NCBI GenBank assembly: GCA_029259845.1
Contig: JAJDEI010000282.1
Span: 1-50,230, forward strand
DNA from: Planctomycetaceae bacterium
GTDB taxonomy: Bacteria; Planctomycetota; Planctomycetia; Planctomycetales; Planctomycetaceae
Length of the DNA: 50,230 bases
Direction: 5' to 3'
Part shown: in pieces, positions 7,593-17,227 of the stretch
How positions within the stretch are numbered: the first letter of the stretch is position 1
How the letters are laid out: each line of letters opens with the position of its first letter
Notes under the pieces: generated by a model
Told to the model about the DNA's origin: nothing
Databases searched by the model: none
The model's input: the letters and a program-made list of their open reading frames with translations, nothing else
Position numbers and translations under genes: made by a program

Positions 7593-10500
7593 TTACGGCT
7601 TCAATAACTCATTCAGCGACGTCTTCAGTTGCTCGATGACGTTCGGCCCGCCGCCGACGAACAGCCGTGCGACGCGGCCTGCCTTGTCGACGATCACCAG
7701 CTGTGGGATGGCGTTTGCCTCATAGCGACGGGCAGCGACACCGTCGATGTCCAGCGCAACCGTGAGGTCCAATTCGTGCCGTTCGAGCACGTCCTTGACG
7801 TGATCCGGCCGTTCCTCCAGGTTGACCGAGACCAGCCGCACCTGGGCGGGATCGAATTCCTGCATCGCTTCTTCGAGCAGCGGCATTGTCTGCATGCAAG
7901 GCCCGCACCACGTCGCCCAGAAGTCGAGCACCACAATGTGTCCCTGCTCGTCGGAGAGTTTGAATCGCCCGCCGCCCAACAGGTCGAGTTGGAAATCGGG
8001 AGCCGGTTGTCCGACCAACGGAGAGACCTTGCCGGAGTCCCCCGCTTCCTCTCCCAAATCCTGCGCGATGCGGGGCAGCACGGCCGGATGGAGCCGCCAT
8101 TGCTGGTACGTGAGTTCCGAGGCGGCGGATGAAATCTCTTCGCCGAAGAGCACCTGATCCACTTCCTTGAGGGGGAACCGGCAGGCCCCCAGCACCTCAC
8201 TGACGCCGGAGATGGCGACGCCGTCCACTTCCTCCGGGTCGAACGTCACACGCTTGCCGCCTGGACGGAGCACCTGAGCCAACCGGCTGTAGTCGGTCGC
8301 TGAGGAACCGGCTGCGGGATCGGTCTCCGAGACCACCGACGCTGCGCCGTCGGCGATTCCGCCGACGGCCGCGGCGTCCAGTTCATCGGTCGCCTCGCCC
8401 GTCGCGTCGCCGGTCGCCGCCGACGAAGGCGAGTCCCCCGGAGCGGACTCTGCCGACGTTTCCCCCGCCTCTGCGTCCAGTTCGTCGGGATGGAACCAGA
8501 TGATCTGAGCGACGCGGCTGCGGGGGATGTCGACCTCTTCGAGCTGGACTTCCACGCGGACATGCTCCTCCGTCATGGCGAGCAGCCGGCAACGGAGGAA
8601 ATCGCCCGTGCGAGAACAAAGCAAATGTGTGGGCGGCGACGCGGCCTGCAGGCGGGGCAGTGTGAGGAGTCGGCTCTTCTTGACTTTCTGGAGATCGGGC
8701 GGCGAAGCACTGCCGATGAGTTCGACCGCCTTGACCCGGTCGTGCGGGACGATGCGGGCATCGGTTTCGGGAGTTTCAATGGAAATCCCGGATTCGTTGA
8801 TCGACGTGATCGTGCAGGCGATCACGTCGCCGGAGCGGAGATGCAGGTTCTGCGGACCGGTCTCCGTCGCCACCGCACGCGGCTCGTCCGCCTTCTTCAG
8901 GAACAGCTTCGCAAAGAAGCCCGGCTGCGGTTGCTGCTGGGCTTGCACCGCGCCGAAGCCGAATCCTATCACAATGTTATCGCCATTCGCCGCCTTGGGC
9001 GAGGCGTTCGAATCGGATGGCGGCGGGTCGCGGTACACGATGCGTCCGGACGCCTCCGGCCACAGCGGGCTGCTCGTGCGGCTGCCAATCGGATGCCAGA
9101 CGAGACAACTCGCATCGGGCCGCTCGCTGCCGGCGACCAGGCGTCCGGCCAGTTTGTGGCCCGCTATCTCCAGCCGTCCCCGGCGGCCAGAAGGTGCCTT
9201 TGTGGTTTCCGCAGACGGCTCGGCCGAGACCACCAATGACCTGAGTTCGAGCAAAGGAACCACCAACGGCTCAATGATCTCCGGATTCACCAGCACCATC
9301 TTGTCCTCCCGGATTTCGCGGATCGATCCCGACACCCGCGTGCTGTCTTGAAGCAGAGCCGATGCTGCTGATGATTGCGGCTCGGAACCGGGCGACAGCT
9401 CCGCCGTCACGACGTCCTTCGCCGCGATGGATTGCTGGTCGTCCCCATTCTTGATCAGGAATTGTTGTGCGTCTTCACTGAGGCGGACGGTCTCCCCGGA
9501 GACGACCGAGCCGTCGGCCAGTTCGAAGCGGGAAGGGGCGTCGTCGTCGGACGTCGGCAGCACGCCGTTCCATCGCGCAATGCGGAGACGCTCCAGACGG
9601 GTCGTCCCCTGGCGATTGATCAGCCGCACGCCGCGCGTGCTGTCGGTCATCTTCTGAGCGTCGTCTTCCGGAGTTTCCGGGCGGACCGAAATCCGCCCGA
9701 CCAGCGCGCCGTCCGGGTGAAAGATCTGCATCTCGCCCGCGGTCTGATCGAGGTAAACCAGCAGATGCAGTCGCTTGGTCTCTTCGGAAAGTTCCTGAAT
9801 CGGCGCGACATCGGCGATCTCCGGTTGCTCACGAACAGCGGCGATCACGTCGTTCCACGCTTCAAACCGCCATCCCTGCTCTCCGTCATCGTCGGCGTTC
9901 TCCGGATCGATCCCGATGGAGAACGCGAAGTTGGGCGACTTGGACCACGACAACTCAAACTCGATGACGGCCCGGTCGGGAACAGCGAGATCGCCGGTGA
10001 GCATGGCCCCGTCGGTGTCGGTCCAGACGTGCGGTCCGTCCTCCCGCCAAACGCCGGAGGTCGTCTCCCAGTCGGTCAGCCCGGAGAGGTTGGCAAACAC
10101 CAGCATCGGGTTCTCGTCGATCCGGTACAGCCGGCGGATCGCTGCGGGGCGGATCGAGAGTGTCCCGAAATGCGCTGACTCGAAACGGACCGACTCCTCG
10201 GACCAACCGGCAAACCGGCCGGTGAGGATGTCGCCGCCGGCGAGTTCGAGGGCAAACTCGCCTTGCGGTTCGGCCGGCTGCTCGGCTGCCGGGAACCGGA
10301 CCGACGAAATCGCCGGCGTTTCAAACTCGAACGGTTCGGTAAAGGCGGTCCCCTGCCAGCGAACAAAGTCCGAAGAATCCGAGGGACGAAACGTTCCCGG
10401 GATGGTGCTGCCCGAACTGAGCGTCATCACCCCGGCCGGTGCTTCTGCCGATTCCGCCCGGCCGACGACCGCGGCGGCCGCAACAAAGAGCCAACCCAAA

Positions 10501-10691
10501 ACGATCGCGCGAGCCAACAAGCCGGGAACCGATCGGCCCCCGCCGCATCGACCCGCCCCCGGCTCCGCTTGCGGATTCGCACAACGCTCACGTGCCGGGA
10601 CGACTTGTTGCCAATCGCGAAACCGCCAGCGGCGCGGCGGCCCCACACGGGAATTCGGATTCCGTTGATTCGCGATTTCGAAGATCACCAT
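7593..10691 (-). CDS. Large exported protein: barrel-like repeats, a LamG-like region and a C-terminal TlpA-type thioredoxin domain
   Basis: This predicted protein has 1032 residues. It starts 3 nt after the stop of the upstream gene, so it is the last gene of the block. A signal or anchor helix lies at about residues 57-80 after an unusually long basic N-terminus. Short beta-barrel-like units of the form L.SG..I.G....(S/T) recur near residues 90, 145, 395, 445, 490 and 625 (for example LHLRSGDVIACTITSINESG). Around 200-385 lies a sandwich domain resembling LamG (NLSGLTDWETTSG). A thioredoxin domain fills about 900-1032, with LVGQPAPDFQL, the active-site motif WCGPC near 930 and the cis-Pro motif NAIPQLVIVD. 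The domain should do thiol-disulfide chemistry outside the cytoplasm. The domain combination is unusual and the substrate is unknown. Confidence 0.75.
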   Translation of the reverse strand: MVIFEIANQRNPNSRVGPPRRWRFRDWQQVVPARERCANPQAEPGAGRCGGGRSVPGLLARAIVLGWLFVAAAAVVGRAESAEAPAGVMTLSSGSTIPGTFRPSDSSDFVRWQGTAFTEPFEFETPAISSVRFPAAEQPAEPQGEFALELAGGDILTGRFAGWSEESVRFESAHFGTLSIRPAAIRRLYRIDENPMLVFANLSGLTDWETTSGVWREDGPHVWTDTDGAMLTGDLAVPDRAVIEFELSWSKSPNFAFSIGIDPENADDDGEQGWRFEAWNDVIAAVREQPEIADVAPIQELSEETKRLHLLVYLDQTAGEMQIFHPDGALVGRISVRPETPEDDAQKMTDSTRGVRLINRQGTTRLERLRIARWNGVLPTSDDDAPSRFELADGSVVSGETVRLSEDAQQFLIKNGDDQQSIAAKDVVTAELSPGSEPQSSAASALLQDSTRVSGSIREIREDKMVLVNPEIIEPLVVPLLELRSLVVSAEPSAETTKAPSGRRGRLEIAGHKLAGRLVAGSERPDASCLVWHPIGSRTSSPLWPEASGRIVYRDPPPSDSNASPKAANGDNIVIGFGFGAVQAQQQPQPGFFAKLFLKKADEPRAVATETGPQNLHLRSGDVIACTITSINESGISIETPETDARIVPHDRVKAVELIGSASPPDLQKVKKSRLLTLPRLQAASPPTHLLCSRTGDFLRCRLLAMTEEHVRVEVQLEEVDIPRSRVAQIIWFHPDELDAEAGETSAESAPGDSPSSAATGDATGEATDELDAAAVGGIADGAASVVSETDPAAGSSATDYSRLAQVLRPGGKRVTFDPEEVDGVAISGVSEVLGACRFPLKEVDQVLFGEEISSAASELTYQQWRLHPAVLPRIAQDLGEEAGDSGKVSPLVGQPAPDFQLDLLGGGRFKLSDEQGHIVVLDFWATWCGPCMQTMPLLEEAMQEFDPAQVRLVSVNLEERPDHVKDVLERHELDLTVALDIDGVAARRYEANAIPQLVIVDKAGRVARLFVGGGPNVIEQLKTSLNELLKP

Positions 10692-10694
10692 CGT

Positions 10695-11798
10695 TCACCG
10701 CTCGTAGATGGGAAGAAGCCGATAGTTGACGGCCAATGCCAGCAACGACAACGTTGTCGAGACCGACACGCCGTGGGACCCCTGAAAGCTGCCGTCGGGT
10801 TGTTGGGATGACTTCAACTGGCGGATTAGGTTCTTGTTCCATTTCTCCCACACGTCCAAGTCGCCTTGAAACAGGGCCTGCGCCTGATAGTAGTGTTGGT
10901 ACTCAACGCCGCCGTGCCCCGCGCTGCCGCCCTGGATGCGGTCCGAAAGATACTTCAGCGTCGCCTTGTATTCGGGAAGTTCCTTCCGTCGCGCGATCGC
11001 GTAAACGAGGTTGCCGATGGAAATGCGCGCCAGTGATTCGTTGAATCCGCCCAGTCCGCCGGAGTAGGCGACTTGTCCCGACGGGGCGGTGTTGGACACA
11101 TAGTAGGCGATCGCTCCGTCGATCGATTCGTCCGGCACCTCGATGCCCGCGTTACGCGCCGCGAGCAGGCCGACCAGCACCGCGCCGGAGACGGACGTGT
11201 CAGCATCGGTGGCGTCCGGCGAATACCGCCACGCCTTCAGCGGGTTTTTCTTTTGCGAGGTGATCGCCGCACGGACGGCCAGCTCGAGCGACTGGCCAAT
11301 CGATCGTTGATTCTGGTTTCCCGCCTGGGGCCACAAATCGCGATCGTCCACCGCCCCGTACGCTTCGGCCATTCCCAGCATGGCAAAGCCGTGGTGATAC
11401 ATGCTGCTGCCGTAAAAACCAGTGGACTCGTTCTGTTGGCTGATGATGTTCCGCAAGCCGCGACGGATATGCCCCGCGTACTGGCCGAAGTTCGGATCTT
11501 CGCCGGAGGCAAGAAAGCACATGACCGCCATGCCGGTCACGCCGGGGCCGCTTTGCCCGCCGGTCCACGCCCCGGAGTCGTCTTGTGACTTTGCCAGATA
11601 CTCCAAACCCTTGTTGTACATCTCGCGCACGTCTCGCGGGATGGCGCTGCCTGTGTGGATTTCAAGAAGCTGCGCCGACACACGCGAAACGATCCCCCCG
11701 CAGAAGACAACCAGAACAATGCTGGCCGGCAACAATCGCTTTATGATGAAAGAAAAGCGGAAGTAGGACATCGGAAACCGCTGGGGATCACAAACCAT
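10695..11798 (-). CDS. Prenyltransferase/squalene-cyclase-fold repeat protein, exported
   Basis: This predicted protein is about 367 residues. The start is set at ATG 11798 because AGGTG lies 6 nt upstream; ATG 11771 is the alternative and would give a tighter signal peptide. A hydrophobic segment ending VSA/Q suggests signal peptidase cleavage. The body has the repeating alpha-alpha toroid pattern of the prenyltransferase/squalene oxidase family (GLEYLAKSQDDSGAWTGG, ISQQNESTGFYGSSMYHHGF, WRYSPDATDADTSVSGAVLV). There is no DxDD-type cyclase motif, so a binding rather than cyclase role is likelier. It is translated just before the thioredoxin-repeat protein, with a 3-nt gap. It belongs to the MoxR/BatA-associated block, where such proteins are common in planctomycetes. 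Confidence 0.75.
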   Translation of the reverse strand: MVCDPQRFPMSYFRFSFIIKRLLPASIVLVVFCGGIVSRVSAQLLEIHTGSAIPRDVREMYNKGLEYLAKSQDDSGAWTGGQSGPGVTGMAVMCFLASGEDPNFGQYAGHIRRGLRNIISQQNESTGFYGSSMYHHGFAMLGMAEAYGAVDDRDLWPQAGNQNQRSIGQSLELAVRAAITSQKKNPLKAWRYSPDATDADTSVSGAVLVGLLAARNAGIEVPDESIDGAIAYYVSNTAPSGQVAYSGGLGGFNESLARISIGNLVYAIARRKELPEYKATLKYLSDRIQGGSAGHGGVEYQHYYQAQALFQGDLDVWEKWNKNLIRQLKSSQQPDGSFQGSHGVSVSTTLSLLALAVNYRLLPIYER

Positions 11799-11904
11799 CA
11801 GTATCACCTCGTTCCCAAATCCCCGAGTGTCTGTCCAAATCGCTTGCGGATTCGCACCACTCCGGCGGACTCCGAATCACTCATGCGTTCCACCGGCCAG
11901 AAAA

Positions 11905-12789
11905 TCACTCGAATTCGATCCCGCCCTGCTGGCGGAGCATGTGTTTGACCATCTGGCCTTGCTGAAGAATCTTCGTCATCAGTTTCCATTCGTCGTCGCG
12001 GAACACCGGTTTCAGGTCGTCTTCGATGGTGGACATCTGATACAGCACGACGTGGTAGCGGTAGTAACCCTGCCCCCAGGCCCGCGGCGGTTTGGTCTTT
12101 TCCATGACCAACGCGATGACCTGCTCCCGCTGCCTGGCCGTGAGCGGGATTTTTCCTTCGATGGTTGCCAGCGTCGCCTTGACCGTCGCCAGATAACGCC
12201 GGCGGTTGCGCTCCGTTTCGATCACCTGAAAGGCATGCAACTGATCTTCACTGAGTGTGGACGGGATGGTCTTACGGAACAAAGACTTTTGCCCGTGCAG
12301 GCCGTTCATGTAGCGCACCTGCAATGGTTGCATTTTCTGCCAGACTTCCTGCCATTGCTGTTGCGGCATTTGGCCGAGCGGCGTGGCCTTCAGGAGTTTG
12401 TTGAAATCTTCGAAGAACCGGTGTACGTCTCCCCGCCCGGCCAATTCCAGCTTGGCCCGCTGCTCGTCCGTCAAGGTGCCGATCAAAGCCACGAAGTCGA
12501 CCTGGATGTTGAGCGAATTCTCCGCGTGTTTGCGGGCCGCGGGGACCGTCTGCTGCGTCTGGAACACCCACTGCACGAGCTGTTGTTCGGTGATCTGAAT
12601 CATGTTTTGGTTTACGACAACAACGTCCAGTGCCGTGGCGAGTCGGCCCATTGAAAACAAGCCCGCCATCAGGATGGTCCCGATGCCGAGCGTTCTCGAA
12701 CCGGCTCGCATCGCTGCGGGAGTCGTCGCATCGCGAACGCGTCGGCGGGAGTGTGAGCCGGGCTGAGGCGCAACGCATTGAATCCTCAT
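11905..12789 (-). CDS. Planctomycete hypothetical protein (exported, helical)
   Basis: This predicted protein has 294 residues. Its ATG overlaps the stop of the preceding gene (ATGA, 12786-12789), so translation is probably coupled. A hydrophobic segment near residues 35-52 after an Arg-rich N-terminus suggests export or a membrane anchor. The remainder is charged, Gln-rich and mainly helical, with motifs such as LTDEQRAKLELAGRGDVHRF and LTARQREQVIAL. These resemble the helical Spy/LTXXQ-like repeats of periplasmic proteins, but only loosely. I do not recognise a family. Confidence 0.65.
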   Translation of the reverse strand: MRIQCVAPQPGSHSRRRVRDATTPAAMRAGSRTLGIGTILMAGLFSMGRLATALDVVVVNQNMIQITEQQLVQWVFQTQQTVPAARKHAENSLNIQVDFVALIGTLTDEQRAKLELAGRGDVHRFFEDFNKLLKATPLGQMPQQQWQEVWQKMQPLQVRYMNGLHGQKSLFRKTIPSTLSEDQLHAFQVIETERNRRRYLATVKATLATIEGKIPLTARQREQVIALVMEKTKPPRAWGQGYYRYHVVLYQMSTIEDDLKPVFRDDEWKLMTKILQQGQMVKHMLRQQGGIEFE

Positions 12790-13709
12790 TTCTCTTCCTC
12801 CGCGTCTTCGACGGCGTCCTGAGCCTTGGGTTCCGGGTTCTCTTCCGGCGGTTCTTGCAGTATTTCTTCCGAGTCCCCCTCCGGCTTCTCCTCCGCAGCC
12901 GCAGGGATGTCGACTTCAAGGTCGCCCACCTCGCCCCAGGGGGACGACAATCCCAAGTCCCGTTCCCAGCCGAAGGAAATCCGCCCGTGATTGGTCCGCG
13001 ACTCCCACGTCGTCCGTTGACGCTCCGTCAACACCGGACTCAGCACGTTCGCGTCCGGTAGCGGGGCGTACTGGTCGTACAGGAACATCTGCATATTTCT
13101 TGCCCAGCCGGGATCCCATTTTTCATTGATGACCCCACCGGCGTGCTCGTACTGATCCGGCGTGAGCGACAACTTGCGGTCGATCAGCACGACCATCATT
13201 TCGCGGGCGGCGTCCTTTTTCGCCTGTCGGCGAGCCGCAACTTCGCTGCGATACCGCGCGGCTGCCTCCGCGGGCAACAGGGCATCGATCTGTTCCTGAA
13301 AGGCGTCCGTGAGGGCCTCCCGCGCGTCCGGCCATTCCGAGCTTTGGTGCTGGTTCTGCTGGTTTTCGTACGTTTTGGCCATCACCGCCACTTTGGCTTT
13401 GCCCACCTTCTGCAACAGCGCCAGTTGCTGCCCATCAAGCTCACACACCTTATGGGCAAAATGCAGTTCGGCCATCATCAGCTTTGTGAGCAGTGGTGTG
13501 TACTGATTCACGAAGCCGGCCCCGACGTTGGCGGCTGCAGCGTCGATCACCCCCGGTTTCTTCTTCGCCGGGCGAAACAGGAACTTCAAGACATCAACCG
13601 CTTCACCAAGCACATCACCCCGCGCGACGCCCATTCCACCCAGCATCAAGGCCGCCGCCGTCACGGTACAAAGCCATCCGCGTCGCCGCTGTTGGGAAAA
13701 GAGATTCAT
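12786..13709 (-). CDS. Planctomycete hypothetical protein (exported, acidic tail)
   Basis: This predicted protein has 307 residues, starting at ATG 13709. A signal peptide covers residues 1-31 (ALMLGGMGVARG). The middle is helical with many Ala, Gln and Glu residues. The region around LLPAEAAARYRSEVAARRQ and KLSLTPDQYEHAGG resembles the helical protein encoded next to it, which suggests the two are distantly related or act together. The last 40 residues are almost all Glu, Pro and Asp (EEKPEGDSEEILQEPPEENP), a disordered acidic tail. It overlaps the next gene by 4 nt. No known function. Confidence 0.65.
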   Translation of the reverse strand: MNLFSQQRRRGWLCTVTAAALMLGGMGVARGDVLGEAVDVLKFLFRPAKKKPGVIDAAAANVGAGFVNQYTPLLTKLMMAELHFAHKVCELDGQQLALLQKVGKAKVAVMAKTYENQQNQHQSSEWPDAREALTDAFQEQIDALLPAEAAARYRSEVAARRQAKKDAAREMMVVLIDRKLSLTPDQYEHAGGVINEKWDPGWARNMQMFLYDQYAPLPDANVLSPVLTERQRTTWESRTNHGRISFGWERDLGLSSPWGEVGDLEVDIPAAAEEKPEGDSEEILQEPPEENPEPKAQDAVEDAEEEK

Positions 13710-13864
13710 GTTCGATGCTCACGACGAATGACGGATTGGGACAAATTGACGGGTCGGCAACAGGAGGAGTCCGGTTCTTGGCAGGAAACTGGATTGCGGA
13801 TGACACCACCAATCGGCTCCCAACAAACCATTCGCTCCCCCCCTTCGACAAATTCCCCGCTTCC

Positions 13865-16800
13865 TCATTGCCCCGGCTGATCGAGGCGGTTGAAGTATTC
13901 ATCCAGCCCCGCGCGGAATTCCTCCGGCAGGACGGGGCCTGAGGTGCCGGTCGCCTGCGAAGTCTCGTGGTCTTCACTGACGGCCTTTTCGTTGACGCCG
14001 CTGCCGACCAGCGCCAGGGCGGAATCAACCGTGTCGCCCCCGCCCCCGCCCCCCGGATCCGACCCACCCCCGCCCCCGCCCGGATTGATCCGTTTGGACT
14101 TGAGCAATAGTTCGATTGCTTCCGTTTCAGCGGCGATCGCCGCGCTGCCGGTGTCCGGGGTCGCGAGAATCGCCGTTGCCTCCGCCATCACCGGCGAAAC
14201 GCTCCGCAGCAGAGCGATCTCCTTGCCGAAGTGCGTCTTGGCGTCCGGCAGTTCAAGGATGCGGCCGATCACCTTGTCGATCCGTTCGCGGAGAACGTCC
14301 TGCGTCTCGCTCAGTTTGTCTCCCGTTTCTGTGTGCTCCTCTGGGGAAATGGCGGGCCGCGCCTGTTCGGCGACGCGCGTCTGCTCCCTGAGGTTGATCT
14401 CGCCTTCGAGAATCTGCAGCACCTCCAGCACGATCGACGGCGGCAAACTATCCTTCGACTTGCCACCGGGACACGCCCCGCACTTGGTCACGTCAACGAG
14501 GTCCTCCGCCCAGCGGTCGAGCGTCTCGCTCCAATACTCGGCTTGCGAAATCGAAAGCCCGTTCTCCGTACGCACATCGTCGGACAGGTTCCGCAGCGCA
14601 GCGGTGACATCCTGTTCCCGCATGTCGTCCAACACGACCTTGAACCGCATGAAGCGGCTGCGGTCGAAGTAGGCCGCCATGTCGTCCATGATGTACGAGA
14701 CCGTTTCGCTGCTGTTCGACTCGACCGTGGACAACTGTTTGAAAGTCTCCGCTTCCGCCGCCTTGGTCCGGTCGTTCACACCAAAGGTGTCCGTCACGAC
14801 GGAGCCGAGTTTCATCGCCACCTTCTGTTGCTTGCGAGACGCCGCTTTCAGCCGCTTGACGAGCGTGCTCCCTTCGAGATTCGCCAGCACGCGGTTCAGT
14901 TCGTCGGCGACCTTTTCAAACTCCGCCAGCAGGTCCTGTTGCTCGCGGACCGCTTCGTCGGTCTTCTTGGCAGCGGGGGGCGATTTCGGCTTGCTGGAGC
15001 TGTTGCCGGCGAGCATGGTTGTCGGCAGCGTCAAACGCGGCTGTTTGCTCTTGCCCTCCGACGGCGGTTTCGGTTCGCCCGGCTTGGGCGGGTTGTGGGA
15101 CGACTCGATGTCGCTGATTGTGGGGATCGCGGTCGGCGGTTTCTTTTTTCCGTCCCCTTTCTTCGGATCGCCGCCGGACTGATTCAACCGATTCTGACCA
15201 GCCTTCGGGCCCCGGTTGCTTGGCGTGTTCTGGGCGACCGTTGGAGCCTTCGACGCCTGTTTGAGCAGATCGGCCACCGAGGGCATGCGGTTGCCCGCGA
15301 TGTCCCGCAAGATTTGCATCATCCCGGCCCATGTCTCCAGATGGCCGACGCCGATCTCCGGATTCCGCATGGCCTGTGTGAGCAGTTCGTCGCCGGCGTT
15401 GACCAGATGCGACAGCCGCCGTCCGTTGCTCCGCTCCGCCGCCGCCTGCGTCTCAATCCGCCGCCGCGTCTCCGGGCGGTCGATCTCCTCAGCAGACAGG
15501 TTGCGCAGTTCCTTGTTGATCTCGAACAGTTGCAGTTCCCGGTCACGAACCTCCAGCGACATGCGATGCCACCGGCTGAGCTGCGCAGTCACCCAGATGG
15601 CGTGCTCTTCCGCATTGAGCACGTCGAACAGACAGGTCGGCGAATAGACCCGCTCCCGCCCCGGCAGGAAATCCTCGACGAACACCCGTACGGCGATTGG
15701 CTGCGGGGCGATCTCCCATTGGGTCGCGGAGAACGTGGCCGCCAGGTCGAGCAATTCGGCTTCCGAGCCGCCCGCTCCGATGATCCGCTCGCCGTGCGCC
15801 GGATCGCTGAGGGTCGTGTCGACCCCCTGCCATTCGATGCCGACCCGCTTCACGCCGAAATCGTCACGGGCCCGCACTTGAAACGTCAGCACTTCGCTAT
15901 CGAGCAGCACCCTTCGGCGGGGCAGGTTCTCGCAGATCAGCGACGGCGGCTCGTCCGGCGCACCGGCGATCGTCAGCACAAAGGGTTCCTGTCCGCTCAG
16001 CCCAAACTGATCCTCCCAGTTCAATTGCAATTCACGGGGTTCACCCACACTAACCGGCTCGGTCGAGAACTGTTTCCCCTGCGGTGATCGCTCATGGTCA
16101 TTCACGCGGGCAGTGGCGAGTTCCCGTGAGATGGTCGCGGTAAAAGTCGCGCGGCTGCCCAGCACGGCGGTGAGCGACCCGCCCCGGATGTCCTTCTCCA
16201 CCGGCTTGTCGCGGCCCAGGTACCCGGGCAATTCGATATCGGCATGCAGTTCGTTCAATTCGGGCCGCAACACCGGCTCAATCTCCATCTCGCCGGAGAA
16301 ATCGCCCACCTTGACCGACAGCCTGCCCGGAGCGATTTGACCGGGCAGGTCGAAGTGATAGGCACCATCGCTTGTCAGCGATGCGACAACCGAACCGTGC
16401 CCCGCAAGGCCGGCTTCCGCTCGCGGCGGATGCCATTCCGTGCTGTCTGCCAACTGCACCGGCACGATGAACGGCTCACCATGCGCGACGACCATTCGAT
16501 CCGGCAACGGCTCGATGGCGGCGAACGTATAGCGCGGCGTCGGACTCCACGGCGCGAGAAACCGGGCCCATGCGTTCCGCGCGGCCGCCGTTGTGAGCAC
16601 CAACAGCAGCAGCGCGGCGACGGCGAGAAGACCTGCGGCCCACGATCGCCGCACGTGCCGCGGATGAGGGACGCCGTCACGGAAGTCGCGATGCTCGGCC
16701 TCCTCCGAAACTTGAACGATGGCCGCCTCGACAAGCGCCGGCGACCGCGTTTGTTCCGATTCGTTTTCCGCCAGTTCGATGATGCCCAGCAGGCGGTCAC

Positions 16801-17116
16801 CGATGTCCGGATGGTTGTGGCTGAGCAGCCGCGCGAGTTGGTCCAACCGCCGCCGCTGCCAGACCCACCGCTCCAGGGCGAGCGGAATCAGCCCGCACGT
16901 CACGACGGCAGCCGCGAAGATTACTCCTCGAATCGCCCGCGGCGTGTCAAACAGGCGGTCAAGCCCATACGTCAGCAGATAGCCGACCAGCACGCCGATC
17001 AGCACCCCGGCGAACGCCTCGATCATCTTGATCATCCAAACGCGCCGACGAAACTCCAGGAGCTTGTGCCGCAACGAATCGGAAATCTCAAGCCGGCTGT
17101 TGGAAGTGACCTGCAT
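13865..17116 (-). CDS. Very large DUF4175-like membrane protein
   Basis: This predicted protein has 1083 residues. ATG 17116 is preceded by GAGGAGG at the right distance, so the 22 extra upstream codons are not used. Transmembrane helices lie near residues 28-50, 60-80 and 165-185. The helices are followed by a beta-rich extracytoplasmic region (residues 200-500) and then long coiled-coil-like helices (520-1010) broken by a Pro/Lys/Ser-rich linker near 640-720 (PPKPGEPKPPSEGKSKQP). A Gly-rich linker (NPGGGGGGSDPGGGGGGD) precedes the C-terminal tail. This layout fits the DUF4175-like proteins encoded beside BatA/VWA genes in planctomycetes. They are likely structural parts of an envelope complex serviced by MoxR; the substrate is unknown. 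Confidence 0.7.
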   Translation of the reverse strand: MQVTSNSRLEISDSLRHKLLEFRRRVWMIKMIEAFAGVLIGVLVGYLLTYGLDRLFDTPRAIRGVIFAAAVVTCGLIPLALERWVWQRRRLDQLARLLSHNHPDIGDRLLGIIELAENESEQTRSPALVEAAIVQVSEEAEHRDFRDGVPHPRHVRRSWAAGLLAVAALLLLVLTTAAARNAWARFLAPWSPTPRYTFAAIEPLPDRMVVAHGEPFIVPVQLADSTEWHPPRAEAGLAGHGSVVASLTSDGAYHFDLPGQIAPGRLSVKVGDFSGEMEIEPVLRPELNELHADIELPGYLGRDKPVEKDIRGGSLTAVLGSRATFTATISRELATARVNDHERSPQGKQFSTEPVSVGEPRELQLNWEDQFGLSGQEPFVLTIAGAPDEPPSLICENLPRRRVLLDSEVLTFQVRARDDFGVKRVGIEWQGVDTTLSDPAHGERIIGAGGSEAELLDLAATFSATQWEIAPQPIAVRVFVEDFLPGRERVYSPTCLFDVLNAEEHAIWVTAQLSRWHRMSLEVRDRELQLFEINKELRNLSAEEIDRPETRRRIETQAAAERSNGRRLSHLVNAGDELLTQAMRNPEIGVGHLETWAGMMQILRDIAGNRMPSVADLLKQASKAPTVAQNTPSNRGPKAGQNRLNQSGGDPKKGDGKKKPPTAIPTISDIESSHNPPKPGEPKPPSEGKSKQPRLTLPTTMLAGNSSSKPKSPPAAKKTDEAVREQQDLLAEFEKVADELNRVLANLEGSTLVKRLKAASRKQQKVAMKLGSVVTDTFGVNDRTKAAEAETFKQLSTVESNSSETVSYIMDDMAAYFDRSRFMRFKVVLDDMREQDVTAALRNLSDDVRTENGLSISQAEYWSETLDRWAEDLVDVTKCGACPGGKSKDSLPPSIVLEVLQILEGEINLREQTRVAEQARPAISPEEHTETGDKLSETQDVLRERIDKVIGRILELPDAKTHFGKEIALLRSVSPVMAEATAILATPDTGSAAIAAETEAIELLLKSKRINPGGGGGGSDPGGGGGGDTVDSALALVGSGVNEKAVSEDHETSQATGTSGPVLPEEFRAGLDEYFNRLDQPGQ

Positions 17117-17168
17117 CGGTCCTCCTCGTGGGTAACGTGTTCCGTGGACGTGTGTCGGTGTCGTGCCG

Positions 17169-17205
17169 GAGTTTAGCCACACATTTCAAATGTGTGGCTA
17201 AACTC
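17169..17205. repeat. 37-bp perfect palindrome between two genes of the block (copy 1)
   Basis: An 18-bp arm (GAGTTTAGCCACACATTT) is followed by one base and its exact complement. The palindrome lies in the 111-nt gap between two same-strand genes, so it could act as an attenuator or an mRNA stability element. A second copy is at 41156-41192. Confidence 0.75.
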
Positions 17206-17227
17206 TGGACGGCGCCGACGCCAATGC

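Noticed and set aside
8490..9351. Long plus-strand open frames opposite the thioredoxin-repeat gene
   Set aside because: These are antisense shadows of the 1032-residue protein, which has recognisable domains and a signal peptide.
14231..16087. 618-codon plus-strand open frame opposite the DUF4175-like gene
   Set aside because: It is rich in Arg, Leu and His as expected for an antisense frame and has no domain; the opposite strand has membrane helices and a strong ribosome site.
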